Source: Stieleria magnilauensis
Lineage (GTDB): Bacteria > Planctomycetota > Planctomycetia > Pirellulales > Pirellulaceae
NCBI GenBank assembly: GCA_007753675.1
Contig: CP036432.1
Location: forward strand, 7,008,233 to 7,072,232
DNA length: 64,000 nucleotides
Reading direction: 5' to 3'
The notes beneath the pieces were generated by a model. That model saw only the letters and a list, made by a program, of their open reading frames with translations, was not told the origin of the DNA and ran no database searches. This document shows, in pieces, positions 36,125 to 45,328 of the stretch; within the stretch, counting starts at the first letter, position 1, and each line of letters begins with the position of its first letter. Both the position numbers and the translations under genes were made by a program.

Positions 36125-37039
36125 ATGCGTTTGATGTTTCTACTGCTTGTCTTCACGGTCACGTCGTCCAACCTTCCGAGCTTGTTTGCCGAGGATGATT
36201 CGAAGCCCCTGAGAATCATTTGCTTTGGCGCCCATCCCGACGACGCGGAATACAAGAGTGGCGGAACCGCGGCCTTGTGGGCCGCGCAAGGTCACAAGGT
36301 CAAATTGGTTTCGGTCACCAATGGTGATATCGGCCACTGGAGCATGGCCGGCGGACCGTTGGCCAAACGCCGCGCCGCCGAATCGGCGAAGGTCGCCGAA
36401 CGATTGGGCGTGACCAGCGAAGTCTTGGACATCCACGACGGGGAGTTGGAACCGACGCTGGAAAACCGACGCAAGATCACGATCTTGATCCGTGAATGGG
36501 ATGCGGACATCGTGATTTCGCATCGCCCTTGGGACTACCACCCCGACCACCGCTACACCGGGGTGCTGGTCCAGGACGCCGCCTACATGGTCGCCGTGCC
36601 TTTCTTTTGCCCGACGACTCCGCCGCTGAAGAAGAATCCTGTGTTTCTGTATTCCAGTGACCGCTTTCAGAAACCGTATCCCTTCGAAGCTGACATCGTC
36701 GTGGATGTCGACAGCGTGTTTGAGCAGAAAGTCGATGCGTTGACCGCGTTGGTTTCGCAAACCTTCGAAGGCGGCGCGCTCGGCGATGCGGACAAGATGG
36801 CGGCCGCTCCACCGGAGTCTCGTCCGGAACTTCGTCGCGAGTGGATGCGTGAAAAATGGGTCGGCCGCCAATCCGCCGAAGCCAATCGGTTTCGCAGCGG
36901 GTTGATCAAATGGTACGGCGAGGAACACGCCCAGCAGGTGAAGCACGCCGAAGCGTTCGAAATCTGCGAGTACGGACGCCAACCCAGCGATGATGAGATC
37001 CGACAACTGTTCCCATTCCTGCCGGCAAAGAGCCAATAG
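36125..37039 (+). CDS. PIG-L (LmbE-like) family deacetylase, secreted
   Basis: The 304-residue protein has a signal peptide (MFLLLVFTVTSSNLPSLFAE) and a PIG-L fold. RIICFGAHPDDAEYKSGGT carries the zinc-binding His-Pro-Asp-Asp, and ISHRPWDYHPDHRYTG gives the later His ligands and catalytic residues. The family removes N-acetyl groups from sugars such as GlcNAc derivatives. ATG 36125 fits the signal peptide; the frame extends upstream to 36074 without conserved content. Together with sulfatases on both sides it suggests glycan processing outside the cytoplasm; the substrate is unknown. Confidence 0.88.
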   Translation: MRLMFLLLVFTVTSSNLPSLFAEDDSKPLRIICFGAHPDDAEYKSGGTAALWAAQGHKVKLVSVTNGDIGHWSMAGGPLAKRRAAESAKVAERLGVTSEVLDIHDGELEPTLENRRKITILIREWDADIVISHRPWDYHPDHRYTGVLVQDAAYMVAVPFFCPTTPPLKKNPVFLYSSDRFQKPYPFEADIVVDVDSVFEQKVDALTALVSQTFEGGALGDADKMAAAPPESRPELRREWMREKWVGRQSAEANRFRSGLIKWYGEEHAQQVKHAEAFEICEYGRQPSDDEIRQLFPFLPAKSQ

Positions 37040-37066
37040 CGGTGTCTGGCGGGCTCCGCCTACTTC

Positions 37067-37233
37067 TTCCCAGGCTCCGCCTGGGAACACACTATCATGG
37101 AGGCTTCCGACTCCTGGCTGCCATCGGCGTGTGGCGAGCGGCCACACCCGCCTTGTGTTCCAAGGCGGAGCCTTGGAATGAGGCAAGCAGGATGCTTACC
37201 CACTTCCATTGTTCCCAGGCTCTGCCTGGGAAC
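37067..37233. repeat. Cluster of three short palindromes
   Basis: The palindrome TTCCCAGGCTCCGCCTGGGA occurs at 37067-37086 and, with one change, at 37212-37231. TTCCAAGGCGGAGCCTTGGA at 37158-37177 is a third, related palindrome. They lie between the PIG-L gene and the second sulfatase. The in-frame extension of the sulfatase through this block is not real coding. Confidence 0.88.
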
Positions 37234-37281
37234 GAAAACATATTGCCCCCACCCGAAAACCTCCCCAAAGCGGATTTTGTC

Positions 37282-39117
37282 ATGCGTTACCGATTTGCCA
37301 TCGCATTACTGGTCGGACTGGTCGCGCTGCCGGTCAATCGTGGCCTGGCCGAAAAACCCAACTTGTTAATCGTGACTGTGGACGACATGAGTTGCGATTC
37401 GGTCGGCGCCTTCGGTTGCGAACTTCCCGGCACGACTCCCAACATTGACGCGCTGGCGGCCGCAGGGCTGCGGTACCATCACGCGCATGTGCAGGTCGGC
37501 AATTGTTACCCGTCGCGGAACGTCATGTTCTCGGGCCGCTACCCGCACAACACGGGCGTCGAAGGGTTCTACCAAGTGAAAGACCCCGACTACCCACACA
37601 TGGTCGATCTGATGAAACAGGCCGGCTACTTCGTCGGCATTCGCGGCAAAGTGTCTCATTCGACACCGTATCAGCCATACGCCTGGGACACCGATCTGAC
37701 GACCCTGGACGGTGAGAAGCAGGACATGAAAAACGCCGAGTCGTATTACAAATCGACTCGACGGGGAATCGAGATGGCGAAGGGCGCCGGAAAACCCTTT
37801 TGCCTGAACATCAACATCTCCGATCCCCACAAACCCTTCTACGCGATGGGAAAAAATGGAGCGGTCGTCGACGACAAGAATGTGCCCACGCGCGTGTTTA
37901 CGCCGGATGAGGTTCCGATTCCAGGTTTCCTGTTTGATCATCCGGACGTTCGACTGGAACTGGCACACTACTATTCTTCAGTGCGTCGCGCCGACGACTG
38001 TTTCGCCGCCGTCATGAAAGCGCTCCGCGAGTCGGGGCAAGACGAAGACACCGTGGTGATTTTCCTGTCCGATCACGGCATGCCCTTGCCGTTCGCCAAG
38101 ACCGCCTTGTGGAACCACAGCACACGGACGCCATGGATCGTGCGCTGGCCGGGCGTGACGAAACCGGGAACCGTCGACACGACCCACATGATCTCCGCCG
38201 TCGATCTGCTGCCGACTCTGTTGGATATCGCCGGGATCCGTCATCCCGATGGGTTTGACGGCCGATCGTTTCTGCCCACACTGCGCGGCCAGCAGCAGCC
38301 CGGCCGCAATCTGGTCTACAAGGTCTACAACGAAAACTCGGGCGGCAATCGCAGCCCCATGCGGAGCGTTCAATCCAAGCGTTTCGGTTACCTGTTCAAC
38401 CCCTGGTCGGACGGTAAACGCGTCTTCCGAACCGCGACGACGGGAACCCTGACCTATCGCGCGATGGTCAAACTTGCCCCGACCGACCCGCAGATCGCAG
38501 CCCGCTTGGAACTGTTTCAGCACGGCGTGCTCGAAGAGTTCTATGACTATGAAAACGATCCCGACGCTCTTGTCAATCTGATCGACAACCCCGACTACGC
38601 CGACGAGGTTGCCAAGCACCGCGCGGCGATGCGTCAATTCATGGTCGATTCCAACGACCACATCCTGCCGGCCTTCGACAACCGTGACGACAAACAACAG
38701 GTCAGTGCGTACGTCGACAAGGTGCAAGCCGAAGCGGACGCCCGGCGGGCCAACAGGCGAGGCGGAAAAGCCAAGACGAGCGGAACAGCCAAACCGAATC
38801 CCAAGCTGTTTCAAATGCAAGTTCCCGATCGGGCCACACCCGGTGCCCCGTACACCGTCTCGATCATCCACCGCATTCCCAAACCGTTGGGCGAGCAAAA
38901 GTTTCACGTCACGATCAAGGACGCGGGCGGGAAGCGGATCGAGCGAATCATTCAACCCGTGTCCGGCGACGGAGAATTGAAAGTGACATTCACCCTCCCC
39001 GAAAACCTGTCGGGAAAATCCATTTCAGTCGCGGCCTTCGTCGGTGAAGAGTTCGCCAACAACCTGATGTACCGAACCGCCAGCGAGATCAAAGTCAGCC
39101 GGCAGGAGACGCCATGA
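37282..39117 (+). CDS. Secreted sulfatase with C-terminal beta domain
   Basis: The 611-residue protein has a signal peptide (FAIALLVGLVALPVNRGLAE) and a type I sulfatase core: NLLIVTVDDMSCDSVGAFG with the metal-binding Asp pair, GNCYPSRNVMFSGRYPHN with the formylglycine motif C-Y-P-S-R, and VVIFLSDHGMPLPFAKT. After LEEFYDYENDPDALVNLID there is an extra region of about 150 residues: a basic linker, then a beta-rich domain ending ISVAAFVGEEFANN. The start at 37282 begins the signal peptide. It is only moderately similar to the sulfatase at 30635, so the two probably act on different substrates. Confidence 0.92.
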   Translation: MRYRFAIALLVGLVALPVNRGLAEKPNLLIVTVDDMSCDSVGAFGCELPGTTPNIDALAAAGLRYHHAHVQVGNCYPSRNVMFSGRYPHNTGVEGFYQVKDPDYPHMVDLMKQAGYFVGIRGKVSHSTPYQPYAWDTDLTTLDGEKQDMKNAESYYKSTRRGIEMAKGAGKPFCLNINISDPHKPFYAMGKNGAVVDDKNVPTRVFTPDEVPIPGFLFDHPDVRLELAHYYSSVRRADDCFAAVMKALRESGQDEDTVVIFLSDHGMPLPFAKTALWNHSTRTPWIVRWPGVTKPGTVDTTHMISAVDLLPTLLDIAGIRHPDGFDGRSFLPTLRGQQQPGRNLVYKVYNENSGGNRSPMRSVQSKRFGYLFNPWSDGKRVFRTATTGTLTYRAMVKLAPTDPQIAARLELFQHGVLEEFYDYENDPDALVNLIDNPDYADEVAKHRAAMRQFMVDSNDHILPAFDNRDDKQQVSAYVDKVQAEADARRANRRGGKAKTSGTAKPNPKLFQMQVPDRATPGAPYTVSIIHRIPKPLGEQKFHVTIKDAGGKRIERIIQPVSGDGELKVTFTLPENLSGKSISVAAFVGEEFANNLMYRTASEIKVSRQETP

Positions 39118-39184
39118 TGGGGCGGGCGAGAGTTGTGGATGGCCGTTGGCGAGTACGTAGCGCAGGTCCTCACTAAAGTCGAAG

Positions 39185-39235
39185 GCCGATTGGCCTTGAG
39201 CGCCGATTGGAATTGAGCGCCGATTGGAATTGAGC
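39185..39235. repeat. 17-bp tandem repeat, 3 copies
   Basis: Three units of GCCGATTGG(AA/CC)TTGAGC lie between the sulfatase and the convergent nitrilase-family gene. The last two copies are identical. Confidence 0.9.
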
Positions 39236-39245
39236 GGTGGAGCGC

Positions 39246-40226
39246 TCACGTGCCAGAGTGGGCGCCATCCACTTTTTCAAAACGAACGACCCGAGTGTCT
39301 TGTTCAATGCCGGTGCGTTCGGCCAGCGGGCCGTAGAGTTCGGGGCGGCGGGATTTCAGCCAGCGACGCCCCGTGCTGGTGGCTTGAATCGAGGGATCGA
39401 GCCGGGCAACCACGATGTCGTCTCCGGCTTTCCAGGTTTCCGCCAGCGTTTCTCCGTAAGGCCCCAAGATCATCGAATTGCCGGTGCGTACTTCGTCGTC
39501 GTCCACGCCGACTCCGTTGCTGAACACCACGAACAACCCGTTGTCGTGCGCCCGCGCGGGTAGCCAACGGCGCAACCACTCGCGTCCCTTGGGCCCGCGA
39601 AACTCCGCTTCGATCGCTTCGGGATTCGTTTCCCGTTGCTCCCAAAGTTGCGGATCGATCACGCCCATGCAATGCGGACTGGGCGAATTGCAGCCGCCGG
39701 TTTGATGCGGCGCGAGCAGGATCTCCGCCCCCAGCAACGCGTTCATGCGAACGTTTTCGCCGATGTTGTTGTCATAACAGATCAACACACCCACGGTCGC
39801 CCCTTGGGGAATGTCGAACACCGTGTAATCGTCTCCGCTGTCGAGGTGTTCGCTGATGAAACAGTGCAGTTTTCGATGCACGGCAACCTCGCCGTCAGGC
39901 ATCGCGACGACATAACTGTTGAACAGTCGTCCGTCGTCGCCGAGTTCGATCAGCCCGGCGCCGATGGTCATGTCCTGTCGCGCGGCAAGTTCCAGCAACG
40001 CGTCGGTGCATCGACCGCCTCGGATCGGTTCGGCGAGCTTCCTGCACTGCTCGGCCGAAAGGTTTCTCACGTGCCAATAACCGGTCAAACACATCTCGGG
40101 GAACGCGATCAAATCGACTCCCTTTGCTTTGGCTTCCGCCGTCAGCGACTCGACGCGACCAAGGTTAAACGTTTTGTCACCCGGACGATGGTTGAACTGA
40201 ACAGCAGCGACAGTGATCGGATTCAT
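39246..40226 (-). CDS. Carbon-nitrogen hydrolase (nitrilase family)
   Basis: The 326-residue protein has the catalytic triad of the family: Glu in LIAFPEMCLTGYWHV, Lys in VAVHRKLHCFISEH and Cys in VGVLICYDNNIGENVRM. The N-terminus (ITVAAVQFNHRPGD) is typical. Such enzymes hydrolyse amides or nitriles in the cytoplasm. There is a longer segment between the Cys motif and the C-terminal half (GGCNSPSPHCMGVIDPQL) that may shape substrate choice. It lies 99 nt downstream of the polyferredoxin gene on the same strand; an operon is possible. Substrate unknown. Confidence 0.9.
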   Translation of the reverse strand: MNPITVAAVQFNHRPGDKTFNLGRVESLTAEAKAKGVDLIAFPEMCLTGYWHVRNLSAEQCRKLAEPIRGGRCTDALLELAARQDMTIGAGLIELGDDGRLFNSYVVAMPDGEVAVHRKLHCFISEHLDSGDDYTVFDIPQGATVGVLICYDNNIGENVRMNALLGAEILLAPHQTGGCNSPSPHCMGVIDPQLWEQRETNPEAIEAEFRGPKGREWLRRWLPARAHDNGLFVVFSNGVGVDDDEVRTGNSMILGPYGETLAETWKAGDDIVVARLDPSIQATSTGRRWLKSRRPELYGPLAERTGIEQDTRVVRFEKVDGAHSGT

Positions 40227-40325
40227 TTGCGAGAGGATCGTAGGGGAAAGCGTTGGAACAAGACGCGTGAGACGACTGGCTTTGCATTGTAGCGAAACGT
40301 GCTCGCGGCAAGGTGCCTCGGACCG

Positions 40326-42548
40326 TCACTGCGAACCCAACGTGCCAAAGGGGTCGTCATCCGACGCGTCCTCGGTCGACTCCATCGCTGGCGTTCCCGG
40401 CTCGCCGAACGGTGACTCTGGTTCACCGAACGGGGATTCTGGCACGCCGAACGGGGATTCCAGCTCGTTCGTTTCGGGAACAAAGTACTCCACGCTGGGC
40501 GATGCACTGGCGCGGTCGCGGGCCTCTTGTTGCCGCAGCGCGATGTACGACCCCGACATCATCCGATCTTCTTTTCCTTCCCCCGCCTCGACGATGATTG
40601 CCGACTCGCTTAATAAACCTCGCTCCTTGACATTGATCGCATGGCAACGCGTCTGGCACAGCCCACAGCCCACGCATTGGTCGGCCAACACGACCGGCGC
40701 CGAATAGCCCGTGCCTTCGATCGGAACTCCGTTGTCGTCGACTTCCGTTCCGACCCGTTTGAATTCGATCGCGTGGTATCCCGCCGCGTTGCACTCTTGG
40801 ACACAGAGATCACATTCTTCTTGACCGGCGAACGGCAGACAGGTCGACTCGTTGACGATCGCCAGGCCCATGCGAGCGACTTTCTTCTCGGCCAACGGCA
40901 ACGCGCGAATCGCACCGGTCGGACAGACTTGCCCACAGGCGTTGCAACTTGATTCGCACCCCGCCCAATCGGCGTTGACCAGCGGCGACCACAATCCCTC
41001 GAGTCCTTGCTGAAATCCCTCCGGTTGCAGCACATCGTTGGGACAGGCCTTGAAACACTCGCCACAGCGAATGCACATCTCCAGAAACTCTTGCTCGGGA
41101 ACACTGCCCGGCGGGCGAACGGGCAAGAACGCATTGGGATCGTCCAAGCGTGCACCAAAGGCTTTCGTCGCCAATGAGACCCCAGCGCTGCCGACCACAG
41201 CCGCGGCCGTGCCACCGGCGAGCGACATGAACCCGCGTCGCCCCAATGCCGTCTCATGCGTCGGCGGATCGTTCTCGACCTTCAACTCGACCACGTTCCA
41301 CCGTTCGACGAACTTGATCGCGTGCGTCGGACACACTCCGCCACAGGACTGACACATTGTGCAATCGGTGGTGCGAGTGGTGAAGTCGGGTTTGATGGCG
41401 TCAAACGGGCAGATCTCGACGCACTTGTTGCAGTTGATACACGACGATTCGACCTTGCGTTCGGTGATTCGAAACAGATTTCCCAGGGAAAACACCGCTC
41501 CACTTGGGCAGACGTACTTGCACCAAAACCGCGGCCGAAAGAACCCCAAACTCAACACGCCCAAGAACATCGCGATCGAGATCAGATGGCCGATGTTCAT
41601 CGCGGGAACCAAATGCCAACCGCGCAACGTTCCGGTTTGGATCGGATCAAACAGAAACAACATCCCTCGCGTGATCACGGGAATCGCCGAAACGAAGCCT
41701 GAGACCAGCACGCCGAACACCGCACACAGCAGCGTCCCGGCCAGCAGATAGTATTTGATGTGAACCCACCAACCGTCGTCGGGAACACGAAACCGCTGGA
41801 CGCGTTTTCCGACCGCCCAGTCGAACAAGTCAATCGTCGTGCCCAGGGGACACAGGTAGCCGCAAAAACCTCGTGGAATCAACACGCAAACGATCAAGAT
41901 CGCAGCCGCCGACACCAGCGACCAGACCCAGCTTCGCGACGCGACCGCCGTCGATAAACTGACCAGCGGATCGATCATCAAAAACGTCTCCGCCGGGATG
42001 ATCTCCTTCGCCGCCAAGTTGTCGCTGTAGTGCGACGGCCACTGCTCGGCGGAGGTATTTTCCACGCCCGGAACTCCTGTCGCCGGTCGGGCATCGTAGG
42101 GCCAGCAGACATAGAAAAAAAGAACGGCGAACGTGACCAAACAGAGGGTTTGCACGATCCGCCGCACCGGAGACGCCAGCCACGACAAACCGAAACGCCG
42201 CAGCGTCTTGCGCAAGAACCCTCGCTGTTTCGACATCCTGTCGGATTGCAGCCCGTCGGGCAACAGCCAACGTAGTAACCGCCCGGGCAGGGAATGGGAG
42301 GCGTATTGATCCGGTTTGAGACGACGAAGGGCGGGTGAAAACCAATCCAGTCGCAGCACCGCGCGGCTGCCGCGATCGAAGCTGGTCAACAGTGTCAGCA
42401 CGGCGGCGGCCAGCACCACGCCGGCGATCGTGACCGCCAGTGCAGACGGAACGCCGAACCGGGCCGCGATCCAGTGGTTCTCAGCGACGGCCACCAAGAT
42501 TGCGGCGGCCAACAAGGCGACGGCCAGTGCCAAACCGCGTCGTTTCAT
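40326..42548 (-). CDS. NapH-NapG-like fused membrane polyferredoxin
   Basis: The 740-residue protein joins two known modules. Residues 1-360 have about six membrane helices with the NapH/NosR signatures CGYLCPLG (229-236) and CKYVCPSG (343-350). Two 4Fe-4S motifs follow, CINCNKCVEICP (370-381) and CTMCQSCGGVCP (396-407). Then RRGFMSLAGGTAAAVVG (437-453) looks like an internal Tat-type segment, as at the start of NapG. Four more clusters lie at about 492, 531, 570 and 625. The tail has ESPFG-type repeats. It should pass electrons across the membrane. It overlaps the upstream FMN-binding gene by 4 nt. Confidence 0.88.
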   Translation of the reverse strand: MKRRGLALAVALLAAAILVAVAENHWIAARFGVPSALAVTIAGVVLAAAVLTLLTSFDRGSRAVLRLDWFSPALRRLKPDQYASHSLPGRLLRWLLPDGLQSDRMSKQRGFLRKTLRRFGLSWLASPVRRIVQTLCLVTFAVLFFYVCWPYDARPATGVPGVENTSAEQWPSHYSDNLAAKEIIPAETFLMIDPLVSLSTAVASRSWVWSLVSAAAILIVCVLIPRGFCGYLCPLGTTIDLFDWAVGKRVQRFRVPDDGWWVHIKYYLLAGTLLCAVFGVLVSGFVSAIPVITRGMLFLFDPIQTGTLRGWHLVPAMNIGHLISIAMFLGVLSLGFFRPRFWCKYVCPSGAVFSLGNLFRITERKVESSCINCNKCVEICPFDAIKPDFTTRTTDCTMCQSCGGVCPTHAIKFVERWNVVELKVENDPPTHETALGRRGFMSLAGGTAAAVVGSAGVSLATKAFGARLDDPNAFLPVRPPGSVPEQEFLEMCIRCGECFKACPNDVLQPEGFQQGLEGLWSPLVNADWAGCESSCNACGQVCPTGAIRALPLAEKKVARMGLAIVNESTCLPFAGQEECDLCVQECNAAGYHAIEFKRVGTEVDDNGVPIEGTGYSAPVVLADQCVGCGLCQTRCHAINVKERGLLSESAIIVEAGEGKEDRMMSGSYIALRQQEARDRASASPSVEYFVPETNELESPFGVPESPFGEPESPFGEPGTPAMESTEDASDDDPFGTLGSQ

Positions 42549-43831
42549 CGGGTTCCCTGGGCCAGCGCCTTGGCGGTCGCGTTGACAATAGCTTGCGACG
42601 TGATCGTCGCACTGCTGGTGCCATCGATGCCCTGCACACTTTGACGAGCGATCAATTGCGCCGGCGTGTCGGTCAGCGACGAGTAGAACTGTTTCTCTTT
42701 GTGGTCGGTGATTTTGACCGCTTCAAGCTTGCCGCCCGCTACAGTGACTGCCACGGTAAGCTTTCCGTTGTAACCCGTGCTGCTGTCGCGATAGGTCCCG
42801 TCGGCGACGCGACTCACGTCCGCCTGGTCGTACAGTCGAATCGTTTCGATACTTTCCTGGGCTCGCGCTTTAAAACGTTTCGCGTATTCATCATTTCGAA
42901 ATTGTTTCGAGGCCAGGACGCGTTGGTAATAGTCGATCGCCTCGTCGGGTCGCCCGGCAAGCCGCAGCGCGTCGGCGGCCAGGATATTGGCCTGGTAATC
43001 GTTCCCCGATTTCACGAAGGCGGCTGTCAAACTCAACGCCCGATCGATCTCGCCCATGTCGCCGTACAGTTTGATCGCAGCAAGATTCAGACGCCGTCCA
43101 CGCAGCATCTGCATCGCCATGTCCCGGTTTCCCAGACGCCAATAGCACTCGGCCAGTCGCACGCCTTGCACCTTGTCGACGGTCGCCTTGCCTTGCTGGA
43201 ACCAGAACGCGGCCCGCGGATAGTCCTGCAACAACCGAAAGTAGGCGTCGCCGAGGGCGTTCATGTCACGCAGCAGCAAAACCCGGTCGTCTTTATGCAG
43301 CGCGACACAATGGTGTAGCAGTTTGATTCCCGAATGCCAGCGGCCAGGGTTTTCGTTGACGACCGACCAAATGTACTGGCCCATGTTTTTATGGCTTTGC
43401 CACGGCCCCTTGGGCGGCTTGATCGGCCAGGACAGGTCCAGCGATTTGGGATAGTCCAGCGGCACGGAATCGAACCAATCGGGCGACGTTTTCCCGGCGG
43501 CCTCGATCAGCGCCAAGACTTCTGCCTTGGAGCGTTTGACCGTCCCCGAATCGTCTCCGTCTCCGTCCCCGTCGTCGCCGGCCGACGACGTCGATTTGGG
43601 CGTCAACACGAACCATTTGCCCTGGTAGGAAACGCGAAAAACCTCGTCAAATCGATAGACGTTCTTGGACGACTTCGAGTCGTCGCGGGGGTCAAAATCG
43701 AATTCCTTTTCGGCTTTCCGAATGGAGGTGATGGTGCCGACCAATTTCGCGCCGTCGGCAAACTCGATCACATCCGCCGCCGTCGCGCCGGTGCCCGCCA
43801 AAACCATCATCAACAAAACCAAAGACTTCAT
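42545..43831 (-). CDS. Secreted TPR protein with FMN-binding domain
   Basis: The 428-residue protein has a signal peptide (SLVLLMMVLAGTGATAAD), a small beta module (VIEFADGAKLVGTITSI), an acidic linker, then TPR-like helices (about 150-320). The C-terminal FMN_bind domain reads GTYRDSSTGYNGKLTVAVTV and closes with QGIDGTSSATITSQAI. The Ser-Ala-Thr there fits the site where ApbE attaches FMN to Thr in RnfG/NosR-type proteins. ATG 43831 has GAGGAGA upstream; the longer frame is rejected. Its stop overlaps the polyferredoxin start, so the two probably act as one electron-transfer unit at the outer face of the membrane. Confidence 0.88.
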   Translation of the reverse strand: MKSLVLLMMVLAGTGATAADVIEFADGAKLVGTITSIRKAEKEFDFDPRDDSKSSKNVYRFDEVFRVSYQGKWFVLTPKSTSSAGDDGDGDGDDSGTVKRSKAEVLALIEAAGKTSPDWFDSVPLDYPKSLDLSWPIKPPKGPWQSHKNMGQYIWSVVNENPGRWHSGIKLLHHCVALHKDDRVLLLRDMNALGDAYFRLLQDYPRAAFWFQQGKATVDKVQGVRLAECYWRLGNRDMAMQMLRGRRLNLAAIKLYGDMGEIDRALSLTAAFVKSGNDYQANILAADALRLAGRPDEAIDYYQRVLASKQFRNDEYAKRFKARAQESIETIRLYDQADVSRVADGTYRDSSTGYNGKLTVAVTVAGGKLEAVKITDHKEKQFYSSLTDTPAQLIARQSVQGIDGTSSATITSQAIVNATAKALAQGTR

Positions 43832-44208
43832 CACGTCTCCTCGAGCTTCTCCGTCAACCACACCGCGGCAGCCCGCGTCAAGCCTACAGGATACTAGATC
43901 ACCGCCCTCAAGGAACGTCTCCCCCGAGACATTGCGGAACAGATTCTGAAATCTGACACTGATGGAGCTCGACTGGAATCGATGGACGCTTCTTGGGAAG
44001 TGGGGAGAGTGTCGAAGCAAATCGCGCCCGAGCCCTCGGACCAGGCCTGCTGCCCCGATTGAACCCGCATCCCGATCCACTCCTTCGGCAAGGCGAACTG
44101 CGCCGCCGGCGCAGGATTGATTCGCTGCGACCCCGCCGGGGTCGAGGGGATTTTGGCGATCGCCGCCCCGAAGGTGGCGCTGCGCTGACCTCCGGCTAAT
44201 TGCTGCAA
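43832..44208. other. Intergenic region, no convincing gene
   Basis: This stretch upstream of the FMN-binding gene holds GC-rich palindromic words (CCCCGCCGGGGTCGAGGGG near 44142) and a reverse ORF of 104 codons at 43894-44208 that looks like repeat-derived sequence. The promoter of the electron-transfer pair should lie near 43840-43920. Confidence 0.5.
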
Positions 44209-44610
44209 TCCCTTGGGACGTCGATTGTATTACTGAGCGACTTTAGGGCAGGCACCGCTCTGCGGTGCACACCGCAAAGCGGTGCCACAACAAAGCCCGG
44301 AGTCGCGAAGCGCACTCCGGGTGGGGGCGCAGAGGACAGGGGAACCCCAGCGGGGTTCAACAAACGGCGCGGCACAATCCGGGGTGCGCAAACGGCGGCG
44401 TGAATCAGGCGAACCGTGTTGCTCTGTTCAACCCCGTTGGGGTTGGCGGCCTGTTGGCGACAGGAACTTGGGGTGCGCGGGCGCGACCCCAAGCTTTGAT
44501 GTGGCACGCCGCTGGCGTGCGGGCCGCAGGAGCGGTTGCCGCTCGCGAGTCGTTCCCACAATGCGGTACGGCGAGAAATTCGTCAGTAATACAATCGACG
44601 TCCCAAGGGA
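44209..44610. mobile_element. 402-bp MITE-like element with perfect 28-bp inverted ends
   Basis: Positions 44209-44236 and 44583-44610 are exact inverted copies over 28 bp. The inside holds further palindromic words (GCACCGCTCTGCGGTGC and GGCACGCCGCTGGCGTGC) and no gene for a transposase. Short ORFs on both strands cross it. No target-site duplication is visible. A related end (ACGTCCCAAGG) recurs at about 46470-46480. Confidence 0.85.
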
Positions 44611-44660
44611 TACTCGGTTCGCTGACGCTCTCCCTTGGCACCAAACGAATTGTTGTTGTC

Positions 44661-44735
44661 AGCGGTAGGGCGCGAGCCCTCCGGTCCGTCAACGCGTATT
44701 CAACGCAGAAACCGGCCCGCTCGCGCCGCTCCGCT
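44661..44735. repeat. Second copy of the 24.4-kb palindromic repeat
   Basis: The 25-nt left arm at 44661-44685 is identical to 24443-24467. The right arm (about 44711-44735) is decayed but keeps ACCGG and GCGCC...CCGCT. The rest of the gap to 44908 shows nothing recognisable. Confidence 0.75.
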
Positions 44736-44908
44736 AACGCCTGCAGTCCAAGCCATTCGCCGGAGGTGGTCGCAGCAACAACTTCGCAATATCCTACGGC
44801 GAACTCGGGCCTGTTTACTGGTCTGCGTTTTGACGTCCTGCGCCGGACGATCGGTCGCCAAAATGTGCCTCAATTTGCTATTAACAACTTGGTAGTCAAG
44901 AGATCTTC

Positions 44909-45112
44909 ATGTCTGTTTATTGCCCAAAATGTCTGATGCCGGTAACAGCTACTTCAGATGATACTTGTCCGATTTGCAAGACAGACCTGAACCCGACGCC
45001 AACCGAGACATCGAAGTCCTCCGATCCAAACCAACTATTCCCGACTTGGTTTACCAAATTGCTGATGATTGGTTTCGCACTCGCAGTCGCGAAAGCGCTC
45101 TTCGGACCCTAA
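44909..45112 (+). CDS. Small zinc-ribbon, tail-anchored protein
   Basis: The 67-residue protein starts with a zinc ribbon made of two Cys-x2-Cys pairs (YCPKCLMPV, TCPICKTDLNP). A short polar linker and one C-terminal hydrophobic helix (LLMIGFALAVAKALF) follow. The layout is common in small bacterial membrane proteins with N-terminal zinc ribbons. It lies in a repeat-rich accessory region. Function is unknown, but the motif spacing makes chance unlikely. Confidence 0.6.
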   Translation: MSVYCPKCLMPVTATSDDTCPICKTDLNPTPTETSKSSDPNQLFPTWFTKLLMIGFALAVAKALFGP

Positions 45113-45328
45113 TCGTTTCGTGGCTTCGGTTGCTCTGCGTCGAAGGGCCAACGCCTAGGATGTCGAGCTGCAGAGTACGTGGAGAATTGGATTGCTGAGT
45201 GCACCGCTGCCGTCTCTGATGGCAGTTGCGATCGGGTACACTAGATATCGTCAAGGGTGACGAGGAGGCCGTCAACTTTCGGATTTAGGCTGCCCCCTTG
45301 TCCGCTCGCATCAATAAGGTGATGACGA

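Noticed and set aside
37042-37281. N-terminal extension of the second sulfatase
   Set aside because: It reads through three short palindromes; the signal peptide begins at 37282.
43894-44208. Reverse ORF of 104 codons
   Set aside because: The sequence is repeat-derived, low in recognisable content and has no ribosome-binding site that I could see.
44200-44620. Target-site duplication of the 402-bp element
   Set aside because: The bases outside the 28-bp ends differ on the two sides.
44265-44936. Long forward ORF of 223 codons
   Set aside because: It runs through the MITE-like element and the next palindromic repeat, and competes with a reverse frame of similar quality.
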